A DNA stretch of 64,000 nt from Vagococcus allomyrinae (GCF_017829975.1 NZ_JAEEGA010000021.1:1-64000); one strand, 5' to 3'. Shown: positions 33,726-42,465, counted from the stretch's first letter. Numbers and translations are program-made. The notes: generated by a model from the letters alone, not told the origin.

Positions 33726-35132
33726 TTAATGTTGAGGTAAGATAATGGTGAAACTTGTGCCTGATTGGGGAGAGCTCTCAACTGAAATGGTCCCGCCGTG
33801 AGCGTCAACAATGCTTTTAACAATAGTTAAACCAATTCCTTGACCATCCACGCTTTGATTTCTTGCAGGGTCAACCATATAAAAACGGTCAAAGATTAAT
33901 GTTGTTTCTGCCGTTGACATGCCGATACCATTATCACGGATAATAAGTGTTGCCTCATTTTTCTGAGAGGTAATCGTCAGAGTGATGGCGCCTTTAGTCG
34001 ATGTGAATTTGATAGCATTTGAAAGAAGGTTTGTCAAAACTTGACTTAATTGATCTTTGTCAGCGTTAATGAAAGTGGAATGGCCTTGAATCTTAAGGGT
34101 AAGCTCTTTTTCATTAACAACTGCTCGAAAATTATCTGCAATCTGCTGGCTTAATTTCAAGAGATCAAAAGAACCTTTTATGAGTGGTTCTTGTTGTTCT
34201 TCTAAGCGGGAAATTCGCTCGATAGATGTGACAAGTCGCGTTAAGCGTAAAATCTCTTCATGGCAGGTTTGCAATCGCTCTGGGGTGATATCCCAAATGC
34301 CGTCAATCATCGCCTCTACATTTCCTTGGAGAGTGGTTAAGGGGGTGCGAATTTCATGAGCAATATTTGTAGACATTTGTTTACGAAGAGCGTCTTGTTT
34401 GCCTAAACGCTGAGTTAATTCATTAACAGACTGAATTAATTCACTGATTTCAGTAATGGGTGTCACTAGTTCAATTTGTTGAGAGTAATCGCCTTGAGCC
34501 ACTTTTTTTGTTAAACGATTAACAGTAATTAACGGACGACTAATTTGGCGAGCGATTAATGATGCCAGTAATAAAGAAAGGGGCAAGGCTAATATAACTA
34601 CAAACGCCAAATTTCGTTTCATCCTGCTCATAAACAGCAAGTCGCTTTCTGTATATTTTAAGGCGCCGTAATAGCCAAAGGTGACAGTACCGATTTGTTT
34701 GTCAGCCAATTTCAAAGGTAAAGAGGTTTCAACATAGTCGGGATTATGCTTGTCAATGCGAGCGACAGCTTCTGCGCAGTGATCTTGCATCATATGATGC
34801 CGTCCTTTGCTACCTTGATTTGTCTCAGTACTCCAGATTAGTTGGTCATCCTGGTCCTTAATGGTCATTAAGACATTATTGATGCTAGCTTGCTCTCCAA
34901 TTGCGACAACCTCTTGCTGATACCATTCATTTATTTGAGGATTAAAAGCATTTTCGACAGTCTGTTGGTAGCCCGCTAAGGTTTCAGCATACTTATCATT
35001 AACATATTTAGCAAAATGAGTGTTCATTAAATTAATGGTGATGATGCTTAGAAACCCAATAAGTAAAATGGAGATTAAAAGAAAAGAAAATAGTAGCTGA
35101 GTGCGGATGGTTCGTTTTATCTTCATAGGCAA
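33726..35132 (-). CDS. Sensor histidine kinase with metal-ligand-rich outer domain
   Basis: A 468-residue two-component kinase. TM1 is about 13-36, an extracellular domain 37-175, TM2 about 176-197, a HAMP domain follows, HisKA has the phospho-acceptor His259 in NIAHEIRTPL, and the ATPase domain has IRDNGIGM and the G-rich GQGIGLTIVKSI. The outer domain carries RHHMMQDHC (111-119), which offers His, Met, Asp and Cys ligands and suggests metal sensing, perhaps copper or zinc. It overlaps the regulator gene by 10 bp. The last gene of a four-gene operon. Confidence 0.93.
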   Translation of the reverse strand: MPMKIKRTIRTQLLFSFLLISILLIGFLSIITINLMNTHFAKYVNDKYAETLAGYQQTVENAFNPQINEWYQQEVVAIGEQASINNVLMTIKDQDDQLIWSTETNQGSKGRHHMMQDHCAEAVARIDKHNPDYVETSLPLKLADKQIGTVTFGYYGALKYTESDLLFMSRMKRNLAFVVILALPLSLLLASLIARQISRPLITVNRLTKKVAQGDYSQQIELVTPITEISELIQSVNELTQRLGKQDALRKQMSTNIAHEIRTPLTTLQGNVEAMIDGIWDITPERLQTCHEEILRLTRLVTSIERISRLEEQQEPLIKGSFDLLKLSQQIADNFRAVVNEKELTLKIQGHSTFINADKDQLSQVLTNLLSNAIKFTSTKGAITLTITSQKNEATLIIRDNGIGMSTAETTLIFDRFYMVDPARNQSVDGQGIGLTIVKSIVDAHGGTISVESSPQSGTSFTIILPQH

Positions 35133-35800
35133 TGACCAAAACGATAGCCAGAACCGTGAACCGTCACAATATAAGTTGGTTTTCTTGGGTTATCACCCAG
35201 TTTTTGCCGTAAATTTTTAATATGTGAATCGATGGCGCGGTCAAAACCATCAAAACTATCCCCTTTGACGTGTTCAATTAATTGATCGCGAGTGAATATT
35301 TGGGAGGGGCGTCTAGCTAAGACGTCTAAAAGTTTAAATTCAGTCGTGGTTAGGTTTAATTCCGAATTATCCAGAAATACTTGCTGAGTCTCAGAATGAA
35401 TAACTAAATCTCTAAATACCAAAGGTGCCGTCGTTTTAGGTTGTGTTCGGCGTAAGACAGTCGCGATTCTGACGACTAACTCTTTAGGGCTAAAGGGTTT
35501 CACCAAATAATCATCTGCTCCAGTAGTTAAGCCGGTTAAGATATCATCTTCGGCTGATTTTGCTGTCAACATGACAATTGGGACCTCAGACTGTTTCCTT
35601 AAGCGACGACAAACTTCTAGGCCACTAAGATCAGGCAACATGAGATCAAGGACGACGAGATCAGGTGTTTCATTTAAAGCCAGCTCCAAGGCATCGAGAC
35701 CATTACTGGCTTGAATCACATCATAGTGACTGGCAGTTAAATAAGCGTCAACAATTTCTAAAATTTTTGGTTCGTCGTCTACAATTAAAATTTTCATCAT
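35123..35800 (-). CDS. OmpR-family response regulator
   Basis: A 225-residue regulator with a receiver domain (acidic pair Asp8-Asp9, phospho-acceptor Asp52 in VVLDLMLPDLSG, Lys in LVKPFSPKE) and a winged-helix output domain (DSHIKNLRQKLGDNPRKP, HGSGYRFG). It is encoded between two small membrane proteins and the kinase, and probably regulates its own operon. GGGAGACGAC precedes ATGATG. Confidence 0.95.
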   Translation of the reverse strand: MMKILIVDDEPKILEIVDAYLTASHYDVIQASNGLDALELALNETPDLVVLDLMLPDLSGLEVCRRLRKQSEVPIVMLTAKSAEDDILTGLTTGADDYLVKPFSPKELVVRIATVLRRTQPKTTAPLVFRDLVIHSETQQVFLDNSELNLTTTEFKLLDVLARRPSQIFTRDQLIEHVKGDSFDGFDRAIDSHIKNLRQKLGDNPRKPTYIVTVHGSGYRFGHCL

Positions 35801-35820
35801 GTCGTCTCCCTGTTAACCTG

Positions 35821-36075
35821 CTAATCCATATATTTCTTTTTCTGTAAGTACTCTTCTTCAGTAATGGAGCCTTTAGCAAATTCTTTTAATAGTATCTCGT
35901 GAGGGGATTCAGACTTTGGCTCTGTTGCCGCCATTTTGTCTTGTTGGGGTCTATTAGTCAAGGCACGCCACAATAACAGACCGCCACCCAATAATAATAA
36001 CAACCAAATCCAACCCATTGGCATCATCATACCAAATCCTCCTCGAGAAAAAAAGTTTGTACAGTGATTTAACAT
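35821..36075 (-). CDS. Small SHOCT-domain membrane protein
   Basis: An 84-residue protein with one membrane helix (about 20-38, WIWLLLLLGGGLLLW) and a C-terminal SHOCT motif (EILLKEFAKGSITEEEYLQKKKYM; parts: LLKEFAKGSITEEEYL). The N-terminus is rich in Met, His and Cys (MLNHC, MMMPM). SHOCT proteins often accompany metal or stress two-component systems. It is the second gene of the operon, 20 bp before the response regulator. Confidence 0.82.
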   Translation of the reverse strand: MLNHCTNFFSRGGFGMMMPMGWIWLLLLLGGGLLLWRALTNRPQQDKMAATEPKSESPHEILLKEFAKGSITEEEYLQKKKYMD

Positions 36076-36093
36076 AAAATAATCCTTCTTTCT

Positions 36094-36342
36094 TTAGTTG
36101 ATCGCTTGCTCATCACAATGTTGACCATTTGAGCGGTGATGATTACTTTTGTAACCAGTTAGTCTGTCAGAGGGATCGTTGAGAGAGTCATTTGTTTTTA
36201 TATTAGCTAATACTGGTGTTGTCGCCCGTTGGTCTTGTTGAGCCTCAGAAATAATTGTTGTTTGTCCTGTAATGAACCATCCCAAACTGGCAAAAACTAT
36301 ACAAATAATTGCCATGGTAATTAGCAGATTGTTGTTTTTCAT
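36094..36342 (-). CDS. Small exported protein with His/Cys-rich tail
   Basis: An 82-residue protein with an N-terminal membrane or signal segment (about 7-27, ITMAIICIVFASLGWFITG) and an outer tail that ends GYKSNHHRSNGQHCDEQ. I recognise no family. As first gene of the two-component operon, with an exposed His/Cys motif similar in style to that of the kinase outer domain, it could bind the sensed metal. AGGAGGAAAAAG precedes the ATG. Confidence 0.65.
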   Translation of the reverse strand: MKNNNLLITMAIICIVFASLGWFITGQTTIISEAQQDQRATTPVLANIKTNDSLNDPSDRLTGYKSNHHRSNGQHCDEQAIN

Positions 36343-36372
36343 CTTTTTCCTCCTATCTATTAACTCCTCCAG

Positions 36373-36415
36373 ATTATACCTAAGAGTTTTGTAGAAATTA
36401 TGGAGAAGTCTTAGG
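36373..36415 (-). promoter_or_regulatory. Promoter of the two-component operon with an inverted repeat
   Basis: On the minus strand TATAAT (36378-36373) is a perfect -10 box. CCTAAGA (36379-36385) and TCTTAGG (36409-36415) are an inverted repeat that spans the -35 region, a possible response-regulator site. No good -35 box is present, which fits an activated promoter. Confidence 0.5.
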
Positions 36416-36420
36416 GGAAC

Positions 36421-36445
36421 AAAAAAAAGCTGAAAAATCAGCTTT
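36421..36445 (-). terminator. Terminator of the ECF transporter operon
   Basis: The stem AAAGCTGA/TCAGCTTT with a 4-nt loop is followed on the minus strand by eight T. Confidence 0.88.
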
Positions 36446-36500
36446 GTCTTGAGATTAGATTCAAATATTAAGTTTAATCGTACCAGAAGTTGGAGCCACT

Positions 36501-37970
36501 TTAGTGGCTTAGCTCATTAAAAATCTTTATTAAGTCCTTTGTCGTTGTTTTATCAAGGGGGAGTTCAATTCCTTTTTGCCCTTGTTCAATCGTCAGCAAT
36601 TTTGTACAGGTACTTTGAATAAACTCCAAATCGTGACTAATGATGAAAATGAAGATATTTAGGTTTCTTAGGTTGGCAACCATCTGGCTGATTTGTTGCA
36701 TATGATAGTAATCTAAGCCACTGGTAGGTTCGTCCAAAATAATAATTTTCTTTCCAGATAATACTGCAGTAGCAACAGCTACTCGTTGTTTTTGGCCGCC
36801 AGAGAGACTTGTTGGATGGCGAGCTAATATCTTTTCTAGGTTGAACGAACGGACAACTTGATTGAACAGCTCAGGGTGTCCAGCTTTTAATAGTAGTTCT
36901 TTTTCAACGGTCTCACAAAACAGTTGATAATTGACATCTTGCATGACTAAGTAACTCATTTTTAGCCGCTCTTTGCGAGATAATGAGGTTGTTTGGTTTA
37001 AAAAGAAGTTACCAACCGCCTTTTTTTGCAAACCTACTAATGAACGAGCGAAAGTCGATTTACCTGCGCCGTTTCGACCTAAGATCCCGATAACGTCACC
37101 AGATGTAAAGGTTAAATCTGATAAATTCAAAGCATTAGTTTCGGATTTAGGGTAGCGAAACTGAAGAGTTGGGATAGTGAGAGTATCAGTTGTTCGACTA
37201 AGAGAGACAATTGGTGGTGTCGTTGTTAGCTGTTCGATCGATAAGGAACGTAGACCCCATTTTTTTAAAGTCTGCTCATCGAGGGTTGCAAACTCTTTAG
37301 TTGAAAAGGTTGTTTGGATGTTGCCGTCAACTATCAAGACAAATTGATCAGCCAAATCTTTTAAGTAATAAAGTCGGTGTTCGGCAATAACAATTGTGCA
37401 GCCTCGTTTTTTGATCGCAAATAAAATATTTTTAATTTTTTCAATCGTCACTAAATCGAGGTTACTTGAAGGCTCATCTAAAACTAAAATTTCAGGTTGA
37501 ATCATGTAAGCAGAAGCAAAGGCGACTAATTGTTTTTCTCCTCCGGATAAATCGAACATTTTGCGAGTTAACAGGTGTTGAATGTCAAAGAGCACAGCAA
37601 CTTCAGCCATTCGTTTCAAGATAGTGTCCCTTGCTACCCCCATATTTTCGCAAGCGAAAGCCAATTCACTTTCTACATCAACTGTAAAAAATTGTGTTTT
37701 AGGGTTTTGGAAAACAGACCCTACGATTTCTGATAATGTGTAGATAGGTGTTTCTGTTGTGTGATGGTGATTGACCATCACATCGCCATTGATTGTTCCT
37801 TCATATAATTCAGGGATCAGTCCGTTTATTAGCCGAGTGAGAGTGGTTTTGCCACAACCGCTTTTGCCGCAAAGGATATAGCATTCTCCTTTAGGAATTG
37901 TTAATGATATTTCAGACAGGCCTTGATTATTTTCGTATTGAAAAGTAACATTTTTAAATTCGACGGTCAT
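36501..37970 (-). CDS. ECF transporter fused ATPase subunit (two ABC domains)
   Basis: A 489-residue protein with two ABC ATPase domains in one chain. Domain 1 has Walker A GKSGCGKT (35-42), signature LSGGEKQ and Walker B ILVLDEPSSNLD. Domain 2 has GRNGAGKS, LSGGQKQR and IIILDEPTSGLD. In other ECF systems the two ATPases are separate genes. It is encoded with an EcfT-like protein (1 bp apart) and an S component, so this is a dedicated transporter (group I type) behind a Fur box. It energises import through the membrane. Confidence 0.92.
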   Translation of the reverse strand: MTVEFKNVTFQYENNQGLSEISLTIPKGECYILCGKSGCGKTTLTRLINGLIPELYEGTINGDVMVNHHHTTETPIYTLSEIVGSVFQNPKTQFFTVDVESELAFACENMGVARDTILKRMAEVAVLFDIQHLLTRKMFDLSGGEKQLVAFASAYMIQPEILVLDEPSSNLDLVTIEKIKNILFAIKKRGCTIVIAEHRLYYLKDLADQFVLIVDGNIQTTFSTKEFATLDEQTLKKWGLRSLSIEQLTTTPPIVSLSRTTDTLTIPTLQFRYPKSETNALNLSDLTFTSGDVIGILGRNGAGKSTFARSLVGLQKKAVGNFFLNQTTSLSRKERLKMSYLVMQDVNYQLFCETVEKELLLKAGHPELFNQVVRSFNLEKILARHPTSLSGGQKQRVAVATAVLSGKKIIILDEPTSGLDYYHMQQISQMVANLRNLNIFIFIISHDLEFIQSTCTKLLTIEQGQKGIELPLDKTTTKDLIKIFNELSH

Positions 37971-37971
37971 G

Positions 37972-38664
37972 TTAAAAAACTCCTCTCAGAAGAATAATTG
38001 CTAAAGCTATAGCTAGGACCAGATAGTCAAACAATCTCAAGCCGTTGTGAACAATGGTTGTATGTGGTTTGGGGTTAGAAATACCACGAGTTAAGGCAGC
38101 TGCACTTAAATCAACGGCTGTTGTTGAGGCAGACATTAATAATGGAACCACAATATATTCTAGTGTTTGAATAGGATGTTTTACTAAATCAACAGTTGTT
38201 ACAGCGATACCACGAAGGCGCATAGCTGAACGAATGTGCTGGTAATCTCCTTTCAGAGTTGGAAAAAAGCGGAATAGAACGCTAAATGGGATAACGATAA
38301 ATTCAGGTAAATGCCATTTTCGTAATGTATACATTAATTCGGAGACTTTGGTTGTTCTGATAAAGAGCCCCCCAACAAGTAAAAGTGGTAGGAGGCGTCT
38401 TAAGGTGACCGCATAGAGAGAGAAAAAAGATACAAAATAGTTTAGATAGTGGCCCATCAATAATTGTTCAATCCCGAGGCAGCTCGAGTAAATCAAAAGA
38501 TAAATTGCCGCTCTCTTTTTTCCACCAATGATGAGAGTGATCAACAAAAGGAAGCCGATGCTGACTAACTCATCTACTAAAGAGAATTGGAAAAAAGTCA
38601 GGAAATTGGCAAAAATCAGTAGGACTAGTTTAGTTTGGGTGTTTAAGGAAAACGTTTGGGACAA
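37972..38664 (-). CDS. ECF transporter transmembrane subunit (EcfT type)
   Basis: A 230-residue membrane protein with about five helices in the first part and the coupling-helix motifs SAMRLRGIA and AALTRGISNP-like (SAAALTRGIS), which carry the A-R-G signature of EcfT and contact the ATPases. It couples ATP hydrolysis to toppling of the S component. The gene is 39 bp from the S-component gene and 1 bp from the ATPase gene. Confidence 0.88.
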   Translation of the reverse strand: MSQTFSLNTQTKLVLLIFANFLTFFQFSLVDELVSIGFLLLITLIIGGKKRAAIYLLIYSSCLGIEQLLMGHYLNYFVSFFSLYAVTLRRLLPLLLVGGLFIRTTKVSELMYTLRKWHLPEFIVIPFSVLFRFFPTLKGDYQHIRSAMRLRGIAVTTVDLVKHPIQTLEYIVVPLLMSASTTAVDLSAAALTRGISNPKPHTTIVHNGLRLFDYLVLAIALAIILLRGVF

Positions 38665-38703
38665 ATGGGGCTGTCTCCTTTCGTTAAAGTAAAAAGAACC
38701 AGA

Positions 38704-39288
38704 TTAATTAGTTGAAAAATGTTTATCAACGATTTTGCGACCAATGACAATACCAATGGCGGCACAAATAACTGTAAAGATCAAGCAAACCGCTAAGTTT
38801 GGCCAAGTAATATTAGCAAAGGTTCGTGCGACATACTCAGCATCTTTCCCACGGTTAACAAGGCTTTGCGTGTAGCCGTGTTTGAAAAACCAAAGGGGTA
38901 AAATTGGGCCGGTCATATTTAATGAAAAAATTAGGAAGCTAAGTTGGTTTAATCGGCGGTCAACGTAATTTCCTTTTTTTGCCATTAAATCTGCGCCGAT
39001 TCCAAAGACGATGTGAGGGACGATTGCTAAAATAAAGCGGCCAATAAGAATAAAAAATAATCCCATAATAATTCCCATAGTAGAAATAGCACCGAATTTT
39101 GGCACTTTTTTAATTAGTATTAAGTAGACAGGGCCCGTTATCAGAGCACAAAGACCAGGTAATAGTAACACGGAAAAGCCTGGGAGTAGTGCTGTGCCAG
39201 CTCCAGATGCAATAGCAGTTAAGACAAAATAAATGGCAGAGTATACGCCGATGGTAATCATGTCTTGAATTTTAAGTGATTTACCCAT
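38704..39288 (-). CDS. ECF transporter substrate-binding (S) component, MptD/Trep_Strep family
   Basis: A 194-residue membrane protein with six helices that resembles the Trep_Strep (MptD-like) family of S components. It starts KSLKIQDMITIGVYSAIYFVL (parts: LKIQDMITIGVYSAIYF). Some streptococcal and lactobacillal members of related ECF systems import heme, as I recall for SiaFGH; the substrate here is not proven. The start is 39288 because AAGGAG (minus strand, 39307-39300) lies upstream; an ATG at 39339 lies in a palindrome. Fur box upstream points to iron control. Confidence 0.85.
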   Translation of the reverse strand: MGKSLKIQDMITIGVYSAIYFVLTAIASGAGTALLPGFSVLLLPGLCALITGPVYLILIKKVPKFGAISTMGIIMGLFFILIGRFILAIVPHIVFGIGADLMAKKGNYVDRRLNQLSFLIFSLNMTGPILPLWFFKHGYTQSLVNRGKDAEYVARTFANITWPNLAVCLIFTVICAAIGIVIGRKIVDKHFSTN

Positions 39289-39331
39289 AAATAATAATGA
39301 CTCCTTCTTTAAAATGATTATTTTTTCACAA

Positions 39332-39345
39332 TCTAGCATGCTAGA
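39332..39345. repeat. Perfect 14-bp palindrome in the ECF leader
   Basis: TCTAGCATGCTAGA is fully self-complementary. It lies about 45 bp downstream of the promoter in the leader of the ECF operon. It could be a second operator or a short RNA hairpin. Confidence 0.6.
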
Positions 39346-39390
39346 CTGTATTGATAAGGCTTATTTTTAATAAAGCAAATATCTTTAAGT

Positions 39391-39419
39391 AGTATATCAT
39401 AATTGATAATGATTATCAG
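39391..39419 (-). promoter_or_regulatory. Promoter of the ECF operon with a perfect Fur box
   Basis: TGATAATGATTATCA at 39404-39418 is a perfect 7-1-7 palindrome identical to the Fur consensus. On the minus strand it covers the -35 box (CTGATA, 39419-39414) and most of the 17-bp spacer, ahead of an extended -10 TGATATACT (-10 box TATACT at 39396-39391). A Fur repressor bound here would block RNA polymerase. Confidence 0.88.
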
Positions 39420-39600
39420 TTATTGAGGATCGATATGTTGAAAATAAATGGAGAACTACAAAGTGAGGAGGGGGTTTGGTGAATAATATCAACTTTTTGG
39501 AGAATGTGGGACGAACTACTTTCATTTTAGTGGAATCTCTACTACACTAAGAAAGGAGCAACGGTTAATAAAAGATAAGTCGAAGGATAGGGTGGCCAAT

Positions 39601-40329
39601 ATGCGAGTTTTGATTACAGCAGGTGGAACTTCTGAGCGGATTGACGATGTTAGAGCGATTACGAATTTTTCAACAGGCAGATTAGGCAGTTTAGTAGCAG
39701 ACGCTTATAGTCAGTTAGCCGATGTTGACGTGACCTTGATTAGTGCTAAACGCTCGCTGAAGCCAAGCAATCCTGCTATTAGAATCATAGAAGTTGAAAG
39801 TGTTCAGGAGTTAATAATGGAGGTTACCAACCAGTTGGAACAGACCTCATTTGATATCGTGGTTCACAGTATGGCAGTTAGTGATTATTATCTGACAGGG
39901 ACAGCAAGCCAAGAAGCATTAATAAGTAGGTTAGGAAAAAACAAATCAGTTTTAGAGGCGTTAAACCAAGCATTTGATCCTATCAGCAGTGAACCCAGTA
40001 AGTTGAGTTCACAGACAGAAACCATGTATTTTCAGTTGCAACAAACACCAAAGGTTATTTCGCTTATCAAGCAGTTGCAACCAGGTGCATGTCTGGTTGG
40101 TTTTAAACTGTTGGTAGATATCTCGGAAAAGCACTTAGTAAAAGTAGCCAAGGAATTGATGGCAAAAAATGATTGCGATTTTGTTTTGGCAAATGATAAA
40201 ACGAGGATTAGTGGCGATGAACATTTAGGATATCTGATTAACCGCCAAGGTGAGTTTACCACCTATACCAGTAAGCAAGCTATTGCTCAAGGGATTATTG
40301 AGCAAACCATGAAAGGAAGAACAACATAA
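39601..40329 (+). CDS. coaB: Phosphopantothenate-cysteine ligase (CoaB)
   Basis: A 242-residue enzyme of coenzyme A synthesis that couples 4-phosphopantothenate and cysteine. It has the CoaB start VLITAGGTSERIDDVRAITNFSTGRLG (parts: LITAGGTSERID, NFSTGRLG). In Streptococcus and Enterococcus CoaB and CoaC are separate proteins, in contrast to the fused Dfp of most bacteria. ATG 39601 is chosen over GTG 39592; GGGTGG lies 6 bp upstream. The stop is directly followed by the coaC start. Confidence 0.92.
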   Translation: MRVLITAGGTSERIDDVRAITNFSTGRLGSLVADAYSQLADVDVTLISAKRSLKPSNPAIRIIEVESVQELIMEVTNQLEQTSFDIVVHSMAVSDYYLTGTASQEALISRLGKNKSVLEALNQAFDPISSEPSKLSSQTETMYFQLQQTPKVISLIKQLQPGACLVGFKLLVDISEKHLVKVAKELMAKNDCDFVLANDKTRISGDEHLGYLINRQGEFTTYTSKQAIAQGIIEQTMKGRTT

Positions 40330-40881
40330 ATGAAACGAGTAGTATTAGGTGTTAGTGCTAGTATTGCGGCTTATAAAGCAGCAACAATTGTTACCAAATT
40401 GAAGAATCAGGGAGTGGATGTTCATGTTATAATGACACAGAACAGCACTCAGTTTATCACCCCCTTAACGATGCAGATTTTATCAGAAAATCCGGTTCAT
40501 GTAGACGTTATGACGGAGCCATCAGTGGAACGGATCAATCACATTTATCTAGCGCAAAACAGCGATTTGATTTTAATCGCTCCAACCACGGCCAATACGA
40601 TTGGTAAAATTGCCAACGGTATTGCAGATGATATGCTGTCAACGGTTTGTATGGCGACACCACCGAGTACACCTAAATTTTATGCCCCTGCAATGAACAC
40701 TAAAATGTACGAGCAGATCATCACTCAAGAAAATATGGCAAAATTAGCCCGATATGGGTATCAAGAAATTAAACCGGTTGTAGAACGCTTAGCATGTGGT
40801 GACATTGGCATCGGGGCTATGGCTAAAGTCCCTGAGATTGTCGATCGGGTTATGGCAGAATTGAATAGTGTAAGAGTATAA
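40330..40881 (+). CDS. coaC: Phosphopantothenoylcysteine decarboxylase (CoaC)
   Basis: A 183-residue flavoprotein of the HFCD family that decarboxylates phosphopantothenoylcysteine. It shows LGVSASIAAYKAATIV, the central His-containing INHIYLAQNSDLILIAPTTANTIGKIANGIADD (parts: INHIYLAQ, APTTANTIGKIA) and the PAMNTKMY substrate motif. It starts immediately after coaB, and the two form an operon that ends in a terminator at 40884. Confidence 0.93.
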   Translation: MKRVVLGVSASIAAYKAATIVTKLKNQGVDVHVIMTQNSTQFITPLTMQILSENPVHVDVMTEPSVERINHIYLAQNSDLILIAPTTANTIGKIANGIADDMLSTVCMATPPSTPKFYAPAMNTKMYEQIITQENMAKLARYGYQEIKPVVERLACGDIGIGAMAKVPEIVDRVMAELNSVRV

Positions 40882-40883
40882 TG

Positions 40884-40912
40884 AAAAACGACGATAAGTT
40901 CGTCGTTTTTTA
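40884..40912. terminator. Bidirectional terminator
   Basis: A perfect 11-bp stem (AAAAACGACGA with TCGTCGTTTTT), loop TAAGT and T-tail. The stop codon of the minus-strand gene lies inside. Confidence 0.9.
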
Positions 40913-41785
40913 GTTTTTGTCTGTCAGTGAGTTATTCGTCCCCCGATAGATATAAGCGTACAAGTTGAGTTGTTCTTGTTGTGCAACCAGAATATTATCG
41001 GGATCATCAACTGGAATAAACTTCTTTTCAAAAAAATGACAAATTTCTGTTAGATGCTGGTAAGCGACCCGTGTTTGAAAAAAGTCTACCGCTAAATCTA
41101 ATTTGATCGTTTGCCCGTCCATCGTTTCGACTAAGAAGTAAAAAGGATCTCTCATGGACACTAATAGGATTGGTGTTAAATTGTAGCTGGTTAAGTTCGT
41201 GGTATATGGGTCTCTAATTTTTTTCTGGTAAATAAGGGTGATATTAGAGATGTCCTGGTACTTTAGTGGTTGCAAACACTGGTGTTCCTGTTTTTTTAGA
41301 ATGTGTTTCATTCTTGTTAAATTTGATCTAAAAGTAGTTGTAGCAGGTAGAAACATTAATTGGTCTTTTTCTAAGACCCAATGCTGATAAATTAATTCAA
41401 CACTCAATGTGTAAATGAGGAAGATCAAGGCCAGGTTGCTTATAATAAAACAGAATATTCCCCAGATGAAAGAGTTTGTTAGTATTAGAGCGACAACGCC
41501 AATTAGAGTGCTCAGCAGTAAAGGACGTTTTAAGAATTGCTTGCGAACGGGATGACTGTTTCCAATACTAAAGGGGAGGGCTAAAAATTTTTCGCCCATA
41601 ATTAATTCGTCGATTGAAAGATTGAAAAGATCCCTTAATATAATCAAGTTATCGATGCTGGGGTAACTTTCCCCATTTTCCCATTTGGACACTGATTGTC
41701 GAGAGATACACAATTTATGAGCAACAGCGTCTTGGGTTAATCCATTGACTTCTCGGTAATATTTTAGATTTTCAGCTAAATTCAT
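40910..41785 (-). CDS. XRE-family regulator with membrane domain (1 of 3)
   Basis: A 291-residue protein. An N-terminal helix-turn-helix (1-62, LTQDAVAHKLCISRQSVSKWENG) is followed by two membrane helices (about 88-105 and 108-132) and a cytoplasmic-looking C-terminal domain (140-291). It is therefore a membrane-tethered DNA-binding protein. Similar proteins occur at 51285 and 61686, each with a different C-terminal half. Its target genes and signal are unknown. The gene stands alone. Confidence 0.85.
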   Translation of the reverse strand: MNLAENLKYYREVNGLTQDAVAHKLCISRQSVSKWENGESYPSIDNLIILRDLFNLSIDELIMGEKFLALPFSIGNSHPVRKQFLKRPLLLSTLIGVVALILTNSFIWGIFCFIISNLALIFLIYTLSVELIYQHWVLEKDQLMFLPATTTFRSNLTRMKHILKKQEHQCLQPLKYQDISNITLIYQKKIRDPYTTNLTSYNLTPILLVSMRDPFYFLVETMDGQTIKLDLAVDFFQTRVAYQHLTEICHFFEKKFIPVDDPDNILVAQQEQLNLYAYIYRGTNNSLTDKN

Positions 41786-41883
41786 TGAGCATTACCTCCT
41801 TTGGTCTCTTAAGTATAGGCGTCAGCTAAGAAATATGAAACAATTTTTACGCACTTATCAGTTGCTATAAGGCGGAAGAAGGA

Positions 41884-41911
41884 CAAAAAACGCTTGCCGA
41901 GGCAAGCGTTT
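41884..41911 (-). terminator. Terminator of the deoxyribosyltransferase gene
   Basis: AAACGCTTGCC/GGCAAGCGTTT (11-bp stem, 2-nt loop at the DNA level) followed on the minus strand by TTTTTT. Confidence 0.88.
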
Positions 41912-41917
41912 AAGTTT

Positions 41918-42397
41918 TTACAAATAATTGCCGATCTCACGGATCCAATCTGTCTCATTTGCCAAAACCTTTCCATTAAGTTTAATCAAGCCGATTGTAT
42001 AGAGATTAGCATACGGGAATTGTGATTCAGCTACTTCTTTTAGAGCCTCTAGCTTCTCAGGAGACTCGGCCCCTTGCTGGCGACTATCAGAGAACAGCGC
42101 GATAATTGGTATGCCAGCTTGATAAGCGACACCAACTTCTGACGCAACACCGACATCAATGACAGGTCCATCTAAAATAGCAATCATCAATTTGCTAGCC
42201 AAGAGTGCCTCCGTGTCATATTTGGCAATAGTCATGGAATCCGCATAATTAGCCTTATCGTTAATGCTCATTTGTTCTTGAGGAACGTAAAAGAGTTCGT
42301 CAGGATAGGTTTCTCGCAATTTTTTTACCAAGTATTGATTGTATTGTAATTCCATATTTGAAAAAAGTGGGGCAGCGTAGTATAGTTGCTTAGGCAT
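41918..42397 (-). CDS. Nucleoside 2-deoxyribosyltransferase family protein
   Basis: A 159-residue enzyme of purine/pyrimidine salvage that exchanges bases between deoxynucleosides. It shows YYAAPLFSN, AILDGPVIDVGVASEVGVAYQAGIPIIALF (parts: ILDGPVIDVGVASEVG, YQAGIPIIALF) with the catalytic glutamate, and NLYTIG. The gene is monocistronic, with AAAGGAG before the ATG. Confidence 0.9.
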   Translation of the reverse strand: MPKQLYYAAPLFSNMELQYNQYLVKKLRETYPDELFYVPQEQMSINDKANYADSMTIAKYDTEALLASKLMIAILDGPVIDVGVASEVGVAYQAGIPIIALFSDSRQQGAESPEKLEALKEVAESQFPYANLYTIGLIKLNGKVLANETDWIREIGNYL

Positions 42398-42465
42398 GAA
42401 AAAGTCTCCTTTACAGTATTTTTTATATTACATGCTACCTATAGATTATCGATTCTGTAACATAT

